Source of the DNA: Bacteroidales bacterium
GTDB taxonomy: Bacteria; Bacteroidota; Bacteroidia; Bacteroidales; GCA-2748055
Assembly (NCBI GenBank): GCA_023135955.1
Contig: JAGLSB010000230.1
Location: forward strand, 1-38,419
Direction: 5' to 3'
Length of the DNA: 38,419 nucleotides
Shown here: piece by piece, positions 17,341 through 24,677 of the stretch
Layout of the letters: every line of letters starts with the position of its first letter
Numbering within the stretch: the first letter of the stretch is position 1
Program-made: the position numbers and the translations under genes
Notes under the pieces: generated by a model
What the model saw: the letters and a program-made list of their open reading frames with translations, nothing else
What the model was told of the DNA's origin: nothing
Database searches by the model: none

Positions 17341-18807
17341 TTATTGTTCCCATAGTTGGAGTCCCAGATCCGGCAAAGGCTCACTGTCCTGGCCAAAGGC
17401 GTTGTATACCACCATGGCTGCACCCAAGGCAGTGGCATTGTCGATTTCAGAAGTATATACCTTTTTGTTGCTGTAGAGTTTTGCGAGACAGCGGACAAAG
17501 ATCTCGTTCCTGGCAAAGCCCCCGGAGATATAGATACATTCTATTGTATCCTTTTCAGGAATCACAAAATCGATGGACTTCTTGTTCAGCAGTGTGAGAT
17601 CGATCATCAGCTGGTGGTATGCCTCATCGAAAGACGCAAAGCTGTTGTAATCGATCGCTTCATCAATATAACTTTCCGGGATTCCCTCTGCGAAGAATTT
17701 CATTCCATTGCCGATGATATTCCCTGTCAGAGTTGGATTGTACCTTACCTGTTTGAAAGCGTTGCTGTCCATATTAAAATGTGCATTGAGGCGCTCCAGA
17801 TTCACATCGTGCATATGTCCCATGAAGAGGCGCGAGGATTTGACCGGTTTCTGCGTGATGCTCAAATAGGACAGGCAGTCGTTCTGAAGCTCTTCTTCTG
17901 TAAGCGGCTCGTAGTTATAGGGGTTCATATTGATGCACCAGGTGCCGGTTGAAAGCAGAATGAATTTTTTCTTGCTGGCTATGATGTAGGGAGCCAGGGA
18001 GGCCGAGCTGTCGTGGATGCCGGTGCCAGTTACAAAACTAGTATTGTTGATACTGGATGTAGCAACAGCGCTTTTAGAGTCAGTAGCCCTGGCTGTATCC
18101 GGATTGTTAATCTGACTGGCAGGTGCATTATGGGTATACGCTTCTGTGTTGAGCAAATCTTCTGCTATATTAAAAATCTTTGTATTGGGTACCGGATCGG
18201 GTAGATGTATGTCTTCAGCTGAAAGCCAGTCGTGGTAATTCATGTCGTTAAAATCCCACATCGCGGTATGACAGCCAATCGATGTGTATTCCGATACCAA
18301 TTTATTGCTAAGAAGATAGCTGCAATACTGGGGGAAATGCAGGACATGTTTCACTTTTGCATAGATCTCAGGTTTGGTCCTTTTCAGCCAGAGAATCTGG
18401 AGCCCGGAGTTCAGGAATCCCAGTGCAGGAGAGGCCGTAATTCGGGAGAACTCTTCCATGCCGCCGTGTCGGTCGTAGAAAGCTTTTGTGATCTCTTCGG
18501 GCATTGGTTTAAGGTAATTGTATAGTGGTGTGACAGGTTTTCCTTTATCGTCGATAAACATCAGCGTGGCACCATAGGTGGAGAAGTTCACCGCTTTGAT
18601 TTCATATTGCGGATTTGCCGAAAGTTCGGCGAGGGTTCTTTTGATCCACTCCTCGATCAGCTGGATGTTGTCGCAGGGGAATCCATCTTCATCTTCTATT
18701 TCAGAAAATTTTTGCTCTTTCTGGTATAATATATTGAGGTCCTTGTTAAAGAGCAGGACTTTTTTATTGGTTTTTCCAATATCAAATATTGCGATTACTT
18801 CTGTCAT
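17341..18807 (-). CDS. rhaB: FGGY-family carbohydrate kinase, probable L-rhamnulokinase
   Basis: 488 aa, cytoplasmic. N-terminal phosphate-binding loop I-F-D-I-G-K-T-N-K-K at 7-16; V-N-F-S-T-Y-G-A-T in the first domain; second-domain motifs G-T-G-I-H-D-S-S-A at 261-269, L-L-S-T-G-T-W near 285, and I-Y-I-S-G-G-F-A-R-N followed by A-T-A-L-G-A-A near the C terminus. It would phosphorylate L-rhamnulose to L-rhamnulose 1-phosphate. The assignment rests on family plus its place between rhamnose isomerase/aldolase genes and a further aldolase; other FGGY kinases share these motifs. Residues about 223-256 are an Ala/Ser/Thr/Asn-rich insertion just before the G-T-G-I-H-D-S motif that does not look like core FGGY sequence. 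It starts 17 nt after the upstream aldolase stop. Confidence 0.85.
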   Translation of the reverse strand: MTEVIAIFDIGKTNKKVLLFNKDLNILYQKEQKFSEIEDEDGFPCDNIQLIEEWIKRTLAELSANPQYEIKAVNFSTYGATLMFIDDKGKPVTPLYNYLKPMPEEITKAFYDRHGGMEEFSRITASPALGFLNSGLQILWLKRTKPEIYAKVKHVLHFPQYCSYLLSNKLVSEYTSIGCHTAMWDFNDMNYHDWLSAEDIHLPDPVPNTKIFNIAEDLLNTEAYTHNAPASQINNPDTARATDSKSAVATSSINNTSFVTGTGIHDSSASLAPYIIASKKKFILLSTGTWCINMNPYNYEPLTEEELQNDCLSYLSITQKPVKSSRLFMGHMHDVNLERLNAHFNMDSNAFKQVRYNPTLTGNIIGNGMKFFAEGIPESYIDEAIDYNSFASFDEAYHQLMIDLTLLNKKSIDFVIPEKDTIECIYISGGFARNEIFVRCLAKLYSNKKVYTSEIDNATALGAAMVVYNAFGQDSEPLPDLGLQLWEQ

Positions 18808-18824
18808 AACATATTTGTTTTCTA

Positions 18825-19931
18825 TTAACCCTTTTTTGCGATTTTGCGGCGATAGTTTTCTACTTCCCAGTTGTCAATGAACGTTATCTGTTCGTCGGTC
18901 ATAGTCTTGCCGCCACCGAAATGCTCTGCCAGCCAGGCGATCTTCAACAGGTCCAGGTATACTTCATACACCGTATTCACCGATTTTTCGCTCTCCTCCA
19001 GGCAGATGATTCCCCGGTTCTTCACGCCGATTATTCGTGGGGGAAACCCATGTTCTTTTTCAAATTCGAGGTATTCCTTGTAGATAAGGTTTGGTTCCGA
19101 TTCGCAAAACATATAGCGAGCCTTGCAATATACAATGTTATCGGGGGTGAAAGCTTTGTTAACACGGCTGAAAGCTTGAATATCAGTCACGAAATAGCTG
19201 ATCAGCCGGGAGTAAAAGCCTTTGGCAGTGGTACCGGAGGCATAAGAGAGTTCTTCGATGTAATCCTCAAGATCGGCATATTGTAGTTCGGTGGAGGGAA
19301 GGGGTGAACTGATTCTGGTATTGAGTTTTTCAGAGATGTTTTCGTAGTGTCTGTTGATTTCTTCGCAGGTGTGGGCTGACACGAAGACACCGTGGTTCTC
19401 GAGGAAGATAATCGCTGGTTCCTTTCCGAAGGCCTTTTTGTATTCGCTGATCCGTTGCTCCACCAGTTTGAAGAGCACATAGCCGGGATCGGTGTACTCC
19501 ACAAATAATGCTTCGTTGCCAAATAGCAAATTGGTTTCTTTGCGACTGTTCACGGCGCACATCAGTGCATTGACCAGTGTAGGATGGGTGTGAACTACGA
19601 AGGCACTTTCGAGGAGGTTGTGGAGGGAGGTCTCGACCGACGGACGTTTGTCTGTAGATCCGGCGATACACAGGTGTAACTCTTCCTTGATTTCCGCCTC
19701 CCTTTTTAGAGGGTCGCTGCTGTAACTCTTTTCAGCAATTCTGTTGAGACAGTGCCTGTCCATTTTTGCAAATCCCTCCTCAGTGATTGTTGCCAGGGAA
19801 TTGCCGCTCGCCTTGATCCAGAGATGGTTGTTGTTTTTGAAGGACGTATTGCCACCACCGGCGATCACATATTCCGGGTTATTGCCGTAGTACTTTGAGA
19901 TTCTGACCAGTTCTTCCAATGCATTATTCAT
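18825..19931 (-). CDS. Class II aldolase, probable L-rhamnulose-1-phosphate aldolase
   Basis: 368 aa, cytoplasmic. Class II aldolase features: A-G-G-G-N-T-S at 24-30, K-A-S-G-N-S at 40-45, Glu100 in S-V-E-T-S, zinc ligands His114 and His116 in H-T-H-P, and His180 in L-E-N-H-G-V. The sequence resembles the aldolase half of bifunctional aldolase/short-chain dehydrogenases (the RhaE/YuxG-like type) but has no dehydrogenase domain. The extra ~150 C-terminal residues are a helical extension. In the pathway it would cleave L-rhamnulose 1-phosphate into DHAP and L-lactaldehyde. It lies between the isomerase and kinase genes, preceded by a 146-nt gap that holds a hairpin. Confidence 0.8.
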   Translation of the reverse strand: MNNALEELVRISKYYGNNPEYVIAGGGNTSFKNNNHLWIKASGNSLATITEEGFAKMDRHCLNRIAEKSYSSDPLKREAEIKEELHLCIAGSTDKRPSVETSLHNLLESAFVVHTHPTLVNALMCAVNSRKETNLLFGNEALFVEYTDPGYVLFKLVEQRISEYKKAFGKEPAIIFLENHGVFVSAHTCEEINRHYENISEKLNTRISSPLPSTELQYADLEDYIEELSYASGTTAKGFYSRLISYFVTDIQAFSRVNKAFTPDNIVYCKARYMFCESEPNLIYKEYLEFEKEHGFPPRIIGVKNRGIICLEESEKSVNTVYEVYLDLLKIAWLAEHFGGGKTMTDEQITFIDNWEVENYRRKIAKKG

Positions 19932-19963
19932 AAACTTATTTCTCTTATTTCAGGCAGATTGAC

Positions 19964-20007
19964 ATCACGATCCTGTTTGATCCTGTGTGGTGGAACAGGA
20001 TCATGAT
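19964..20007 (-). repeat. Intra-operon inverted repeat (hairpin) upstream of the aldolase
   Basis: ATCACGATCCTGTT (19964-19977) pairs with AACAGGATCATGAT (19994-20007) over 14 positions with one mismatch (G-U possible in one orientation), around a 16-nt loop. A nested second copy of GATCCTGT (19979-19986) can pair with the same right arm, giving a competing hairpin. No T-tract follows, so it is not a standard terminator. It could mark mRNA processing, stabilise a 3' end or attenuate. Confidence 0.6.
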
Positions 20008-20077
20008 GCTGTAACCTTTATCTTCGTACTGAGCCTGTTATCTCTCTACTGTGTTTGTTTTCTATTTTCTGTGTATG

Positions 20078-21343
20078 TTATCTTTTTGACAGCACCTTTT
20101 TTTCGTACTGATGAATCTCACCGATATAGTCTGCACCAGTGGGAACACCATTTTCCAGGCAGTAACGATCCCATACAGCACTAAAAGGCATGGTTTTCGC
20201 CTCTTCGAACAGAGCCAACCGTTCGAAATACCTGCCGCTTTCATCGTATTCCCTAAGCTTGTCAGTAGGATTCAGCAGTGCCAGCATGAGGGCTTTCTGT
20301 GCGGCACGCACGCCGGTGACGTAAGCACCGATTCTGTTAATGCTGGCATCGAAGAAGTCAAGGCCTATATTTACCTTGTCCAGCTTATCTGCCCAGACAA
20401 TCTCTTCGAACAGGGCCCGCACCTCATCAGACAGTGTAACCACATGGTCGCTGTCCCAGCGGATCGGTCGGGTGACATGAAAAAGAAGTTCGGGGATAAA
20501 CTGGAACACAGCAGAAACCTTATCTGATACTTGTTCGGTTGGATGAAAATGTCCGATATCCAGACAGAGCATCATCTTTCTTGCTACAGCGTAGGACAGG
20601 TAAAACTCATGCGATCCTACGGTATAGGCTTCTAAGCCGATGCCAAACAGCTTGGCTTCAACGGCGTCAGCCATCATTGCCGGATCCCTCTTATCATCCA
20701 TGATCTTATCGAGTGATTCCTTAAGGAGGGCGCGGTGTTTGAATCGATTGACAGTCAGGTCCTTGGACCCATCAGGGATCCAGATATTATGTATACAGCG
20801 ACTGTTGAGCTCTTTCCCGATGTATTCAGAGATTTCCCTGCACCGTTTCACATGTTCGATCCAGAAATCCCTGATTGACTGGTCATTGTGGGACAGCGTA
20901 TAACCGGAATCGGCCTTTGGATGGGAAAAGAGTGTACAGTTAAAATCCAGTCCGATCTGTTGTTCTTTCGCCCATTCTACCCAGCTCTGAAACTGTTTCG
21001 TTCCAATTTCGTCGCGATCGGCTTTTCCTTCCCGGAAATCTCCATAGATCGCGTGTAGATTCAGGCGTTGTTTTCCGGGCAGCAGCGACATCGCTTTTTC
21101 GTAGTCCTGCTTTGCCTGCTCTATAGTGACCGCTTTTCCGGGGAAGTTACCAGTTGCCTGGATCCCGCCCGAGAGTTGTCCGTCGGGATTCTCAAATCCG
21201 GTAACATCATCAGCCTGCCAGCAATGCATGCTGATGGCTACTTTATTCATCTGTTGCAGTACGTCGTCAGTATTTACATCCAGTTCAGCGTAACGCTCCC
21301 TGGCGATATTGTATGTATTGTTAATGTTTTCTGGGTTACTCAT
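20078..21343 (-). CDS. rhaA: L-rhamnose isomerase
   Basis: 421 aa, near the usual length of this family (E. coli RhaA, 419 aa). Characteristic blocks include A-I-S-M-H-C-W-Q-A-D-D-V-T-G-F-E near residue 36, L-N-L-H-A-I-Y-G-D, G-L-D-F-N-C-T-L-F-S-H-P-K, S-R-C-I-H-N-I-W-I-P-D-G, L-C-L-D-I-G-H-F-H-P-T-E, W-D-S-D-H-V-V and G-L-D-F-F-D-A-S-I-N-R-I. These carry the metal-binding Glu, Asp and His residues of the TIM barrel. It converts L-rhamnose to L-rhamnulose in the cytoplasm. It is transcribed after the mutarotase gene (50-nt gap) and before the aldolase. In Bacteroides the same enzyme is called RhaI. Confidence 0.96.
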   Translation of the reverse strand: MSNPENINNTYNIARERYAELDVNTDDVLQQMNKVAISMHCWQADDVTGFENPDGQLSGGIQATGNFPGKAVTIEQAKQDYEKAMSLLPGKQRLNLHAIYGDFREGKADRDEIGTKQFQSWVEWAKEQQIGLDFNCTLFSHPKADSGYTLSHNDQSIRDFWIEHVKRCREISEYIGKELNSRCIHNIWIPDGSKDLTVNRFKHRALLKESLDKIMDDKRDPAMMADAVEAKLFGIGLEAYTVGSHEFYLSYAVARKMMLCLDIGHFHPTEQVSDKVSAVFQFIPELLFHVTRPIRWDSDHVVTLSDEVRALFEEIVWADKLDKVNIGLDFFDASINRIGAYVTGVRAAQKALMLALLNPTDKLREYDESGRYFERLALFEEAKTMPFSAVWDRYCLENGVPTGADYIGEIHQYEKKVLSKR

Positions 21344-21393
21344 AATTGTATGTATATTTCAATGATTGTTTTTTCGATATGACTTTTTCACGG

Positions 21394-21708
21394 CTATTTC
21401 AGGTAAAAGACCTCCTCCAGGGGGATCGTCACCGGGGAGTTGTCAGGATTTGTTTCCATAATATCGGCCATGTATGCCCACCATTTCTGCACCACCGGAT
21501 TGGTGCCGAGATCCTGTGATGAGCTCAGTCCCGACTGTTTTTGAACAGCGAAGAGAATATTGGTTTCTTCGTCCAGGAAAATGGAATAATCTGACACTCC
21601 GGTTTCCCGGATCAACTTTTCCAGTTCGGGCCAAAGCTGGTCGTGGCGTCTTTTATATTCGTCCTTGAATCCTGGCTTGAGTTTCATTTTAAATGCAAAT
21701 CGATTCAT
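21394..21708 (-). CDS. rhaM: L-rhamnose mutarotase
   Basis: 104 aa, the same length as E. coli RhaM. The opening N-R-F-A-F-K-M-K-L-K-P-G is typical of the family, followed by E-Y-K-R-R-H-D-Q-L-W-P-E with Tyr18 and His22 at the positions of the known active-site pair, S-I-F-L-D later, and a W-W-A-Y-M-A-D-I-M segment near the C terminus. It interconverts alpha and beta anomers of L-rhamnose, giving the isomerase its preferred anomer. It lies between an AT-rich sulfatase and the isomerase in one operon. Confidence 0.95.
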   Translation of the reverse strand: MNRFAFKMKLKPGFKDEYKRRHDQLWPELEKLIRETGVSDYSIFLDEETNILFAVQKQSGLSSSQDLGTNPVVQKWWAYMADIMETNPDNSPVTIPLEEVFYLK

Positions 21709-21755
21709 ATTTTTTATGAAGTTGTTTAAAGTTTACCCGATAGCGCACATTCACA

Positions 21756-23198
21756 TTATTTATAAACATATGCCTTGTTTAATGAGATATTATTTTGCTT
21801 ATACCATTTTATCAACAATTTTCGGCATCTCTCAAGTTGCTCCTTATACTCTTTTTCAAGTGCAAGATTGCACATCTCACCCGGATCATTTTTCAAATTA
21901 AATAGCATTTCATGCTGCTCGGAATTTCCCGCTATCATATATTTCCATTCGCCATCATAAACCATCCGGGCCCATAAAGCTTCGCCAACTATATAATCTC
22001 TATTCAACTTTTTCTTACTACCAGTTATAACCTTTTTCAAGCTAACACCAGGGGTGTTTTTTGGTATTTTTATTCCAGCAAGATCACATAAAGTAGGCAA
22101 TAAATCCAATCCATTAATAACCAAATTATTTTTATCCACCAACCCTGGTTCTATTTCTCCTTTCCATCTGATTATCAATGGAATTTTAACGGATTCATTA
22201 TAAAAAACCGATTTATGCTCAAGACGGTGTGATGCATCCATTTCTCCGTGATCACTTGTAAAAACGACTATTGTATTTTCATCATAGTCTGACTCATATA
22301 AAGCCTGAAGTAAAGTCCCAATTTTTTGGTCAACGAGTTCAGTAAGATTCTTATATGCCCAACGATACAATCTCCAATCCTTTTCAGTCCAATTTTCCCG
22401 CCCAAATATTGTAAATGGTTTTGTTGGACCTGCAGCTTCAAGAAATTCATCATCAGAGATATTAAAGTTATCAGGAAGAGGAGGACATATTTTCTCAAAA
22501 AAATGTTCTTCAGAAACACCTTCAGGTAATTTAAGAGCTTGTTGAAGCGTCTTCCAGGCTACGCCTCCTTTAGGATCTTCATTAAGTGATTTTCTCCAAT
22601 CGTTAATAACTTTATAACAAATATCGTGTGGATTGATAAAAGAAGCTACAAGGAAAAATGGTTTTTCATGTTTTTGTTTGAGAAATTCAGCACAGACGCC
22701 GGGAAGTTTATCACGGCTATCATTTGTTAATTTACGGAAACCATATTTTGTAACGTCATTAGCTTTTCCCTCTTGACCACCAGGTAAATGTACTTTCCCA
22801 CCATAGACTGTTTCATAACCTTCGTTTCGAAATAAGATCCCCAATGAATTGTTTAAAATATCTGATGGGACTTTCTTTCTCATTACTGAACCATTATCTT
22901 CCCCATTTATTTGCGAGGGCATCAACCCTGTCATTAAACTAAAACGTGAAGGAGCACAGACAGGATTTGATGCAAAGGTTTGTTCAAAAAGAATACCTGA
23001 TTGAGCTAAGTTGTCAAGGTTAGGCGTACTAACATAAGGGTTACCAACATAACTAAGCATATTTGCATTTTGTTGATCTGTTAAAATTAAAATTATGTTG
23101 GGGCGATTTTTGTCACTTGCGTGTAAATTCGCTGTTAAGGAGGGTTTAAAAAAAGACAATAACCCTAATAAAATAATGAACTGTTGAATTTTAGTCAT
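21756..23198 (-). CDS. S1 family sulfatase inserted in the rhamnose operon
   Basis: 480 aa with a signal peptide (hydrophobic I-I-L-L-G-L-L-S-F-F). Metal site I-L-T-D-Q-Q at 38-43, formylglycine motif C-A-P-S-R at 81-85 followed by F-S-L-M-T-G, then Y-G-G-K-V-H-L, F-I-N-P-H-D and F-T-S-D-H-G-E. The C-terminal subdomain carries F-N-L-K-N-D-P-G-E-M-C-N-L. The Cys and the neighbouring Pro/Arg are canonical. The gene is markedly AT-rich: sample 60-nt lines are 30-40% GC, against about 60% in a line of the neighbouring isomerase. It separates the transporter from the mutarotase, so it looks like a later insertion. It lies 47 nt from rhaM and 49 nt from rhaT. The substrate is probably a sulfated rhamnose glycan, by context only. 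Confidence 0.92.
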   Translation of the reverse strand: MTKIQQFIILLGLLSFFKPSLTANLHASDKNRPNIILILTDQQNANMLSYVGNPYVSTPNLDNLAQSGILFEQTFASNPVCAPSRFSLMTGLMPSQINGEDNGSVMRKKVPSDILNNSLGILFRNEGYETVYGGKVHLPGGQEGKANDVTKYGFRKLTNDSRDKLPGVCAEFLKQKHEKPFFLVASFINPHDICYKVINDWRKSLNEDPKGGVAWKTLQQALKLPEGVSEEHFFEKICPPLPDNFNISDDEFLEAAGPTKPFTIFGRENWTEKDWRLYRWAYKNLTELVDQKIGTLLQALYESDYDENTIVVFTSDHGEMDASHRLEHKSVFYNESVKIPLIIRWKGEIEPGLVDKNNLVINGLDLLPTLCDLAGIKIPKNTPGVSLKKVITGSKKKLNRDYIVGEALWARMVYDGEWKYMIAGNSEQHEMLFNLKNDPGEMCNLALEKEYKEQLERCRKLLIKWYKQNNISLNKAYVYK

Positions 23199-23247
23199 AA
23201 TATCTTCTTTATCAAATTTCTATTAAAAGTTACAATGTCTCCAGGTT

Positions 23248-24276
23248 TTATTTAATACTTACGACGAAAGTTGAGAGTATAAGGATGATAATACCGATGA
23301 TCAGTACAACAATCGTCTTTTTTCTTGTACCGTGCCATTCTTTAAGCAGGAGCCCCCATATGTTGCTGAATGCGATATTGAGTGCCATGAGGATACTCCA
23401 CCCGAAGATAGCCATTTCCGGTGGCAACTGACTTTTACCCATGCCAAAGAAGAAAAACTGCATGAACCAAAGTGTGCCCGCTAGAAAAGTGAAGAAGACA
23501 TTGTTTAAGAATGTTTTCCCACTGACAGAGAGGTAGTCGGTATAGGTTTTATTTTTGATGTTGAGGTAGACGCAGTAAATGAAATTTGTGGTAAATCCAC
23601 CGATAAGGATGAAGATCATTGTCGGATTGGTCTGGAACAGTGGGTTGGTGCCATATTTCAGAGCGATTTCATTGATCGGCATCCCTGCCTCGAGTCCGTA
23701 ATTAAAGCTTGCGCTGGCAAGACCGGCAATCAGTGCAATGAGCAATCCTTTTTTCAGGGCAAACTCCTTCACAGCTTTTTTTCGTTCCTCTGCGGAAAGA
23801 TTTTTATCTTTCAGTATTCCTGCATATCCGATAACGGCGATTCCGGCGAGGGCAATAGAGACACCGACCACTGTAAGTATCCCCGCTTTTGATGCGAAGA
23901 GGTTCTCTCCGGCAACTATCGGCGGAATGAGGGTTCCGAAGGCCGCCGTGAGTCCGAGAGCAATACTTTGCCCAAGAGCGATCCCGAGGTACCTCATGGC
24001 AAGTCCAAATGTAAGCCCACCGATTCCCCAGATTGCGCCGAACATGATCGCGAGCCACTTAGCCTTTGTAGGTGCCTCGGAGAGGATGACGGGAAGGGAG
24101 CCTTCCGGCACGGTGATGTAGGCAAATAACCACGGTGCGATCAGCCAGGCAGCTACACCCTGCATGATCCAGTAGGATTCCCAGGACCAGGATTTAACCT
24201 TTTTAAAAGGGACGTAAAAACTTGCGGCACCGATGCTGCCGATGGCGATTAGGCCAATACCGATGATTGGGTTCAT
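23248..24276 (-). CDS. rhaT: L-rhamnose/proton symporter
   Basis: 342 aa (E. coli RhaT is 344 aa) and highly hydrophobic, with about ten predicted membrane segments. Family landmarks: the opening G-I-G-L-I-A-I-G-S-I-G-A-A-S-F-Y-V-P-F-K-K-V, then W-S-W-E-S-Y-W-I-M-Q-G, I-W-G-I-G-G-L-T-F-G-L-A-M-R-Y-L-G, A-L-G-L-T-A-A-F-G-T, W-F-M-Q-F-F-F-F-G-M-G and S-N-I-W-G-L-L-L-K-E-W. It imports L-rhamnose across the inner membrane with protons. It is the first gene of the rhamnose operon, divergent from the susC locus, with a candidate promoter about 45 nt upstream. Confidence 0.95.
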   Translation of the reverse strand: MNPIIGIGLIAIGSIGAASFYVPFKKVKSWSWESYWIMQGVAAWLIAPWLFAYITVPEGSLPVILSEAPTKAKWLAIMFGAIWGIGGLTFGLAMRYLGIALGQSIALGLTAAFGTLIPPIVAGENLFASKAGILTVVGVSIALAGIAVIGYAGILKDKNLSAEERKKAVKEFALKKGLLIALIAGLASASFNYGLEAGMPINEIALKYGTNPLFQTNPTMIFILIGGFTTNFIYCVYLNIKNKTYTDYLSVSGKTFLNNVFFTFLAGTLWFMQFFFFGMGKSQLPPEMAIFGWSILMALNIAFSNIWGLLLKEWHGTRKKTIVVLIIGIIILILSTFVVSIK

Positions 24277-24320
24277 TTAGGTTATTTTTAATGTAATTCG
24301 AACAATAATTTTTATCTGTT

Positions 24321-24328
24321 CAAAAATA
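24321..24328 (-). promoter_or_regulatory. Putative -7 element of the rhaT operon promoter
   Basis: On the minus strand 24328-24321 reads TATTTTTG, an exact fit to TAnnTTTG. The expected -33 position (near 24349) has only a T-run, so the upstream element is weak. The predicted leader to the ATG at 24276 is about 40 nt. Confidence 0.38.
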
Positions 24329-24350
24329 AGTCGGTCTGATTGTAAAAAAA

Positions 24351-24458
24351 ATGAAGATTATGATTCTTTCTTTATACTTTTTGGCACTCGCTTTAGATTC
24401 AGAAGAGGCGGATGGTATATCAACGGAAATGAATGAATTAGCTGTTCTTCTACTTTAG
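24351..24458 (+). CDS. Possible 35-aa small ORF with hydrophobic start
   Basis: ATG at 24351 follows an A8 stretch of the kind used as a Bacteroidota ribosome site. The peptide starts M-K-I-M-I-L-S-L-Y-F-L-A-L-A-L, then turns acidic (D-S-E-E-A-D) and ends after 35 residues. This could be a leader peptide or a small secreted or membrane peptide, but it overlaps a promoter region and may be chance. Confidence 0.2.
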   Translation: MKIMILSLYFLALALDSEEADGISTEMNELAVLLL

Positions 24459-24636
24459 TGAGAGAAATATTAAATTGTTTAACGCTTTTTTCTGTATTTT
24501 TATCATCTTTATTTAAGGAACTAATTAAGAAATCTCTGGAATATGTAGTCTATAAATTATTGTCATTTAGTGCAAAAAAATGATCACTTTGTGTATTTCC
24601 TAAAAGTTACAATGATGTTAATATTACATAATGATC

Positions 24637-24670
24637 TTTGACGGACTAATTTCACTCTTAATTCAATTTG
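24637..24670 (+). promoter_or_regulatory. Putative promoter of the first susC gene
   Basis: TTTG at 24637-24640 is followed after 22 nt by TCAATTTG at 24663-24670. The pair has nearly the same form and spacing as the element upstream of the GH106 operon. Transcription would begin near 24675, just before the first ATG (24678), which favours either a leaderless message or one of the later start codons. Confidence 0.4.
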
Positions 24671-24677
24671 TACACCC

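Larger units (their letters stand above)
24277..24677. other. Divergent regulatory region between rhaT and susC
   Basis: 401 bp, strongly AT-rich. It holds a candidate rhaT promoter, a candidate susC promoter and a small open frame (24351-24458), each listed separately. It also holds an imperfect palindrome TTCGAACA-N12-TGTTCAAA (about 24298-24324) in the predicted rhaT leader and a single CTTTATAC (24370-24377) like the repeats beside the regulator gene. No sigma/anti-sigma genes flank it. Confidence 0.55.

Noticed and set aside
17356-17952. 198-codon open frame on the + strand
   Set aside because: It lies wholly antisense to the rhamnulokinase, whose motifs are clear; composition is typical of a shadow frame and no domain is recognisable.
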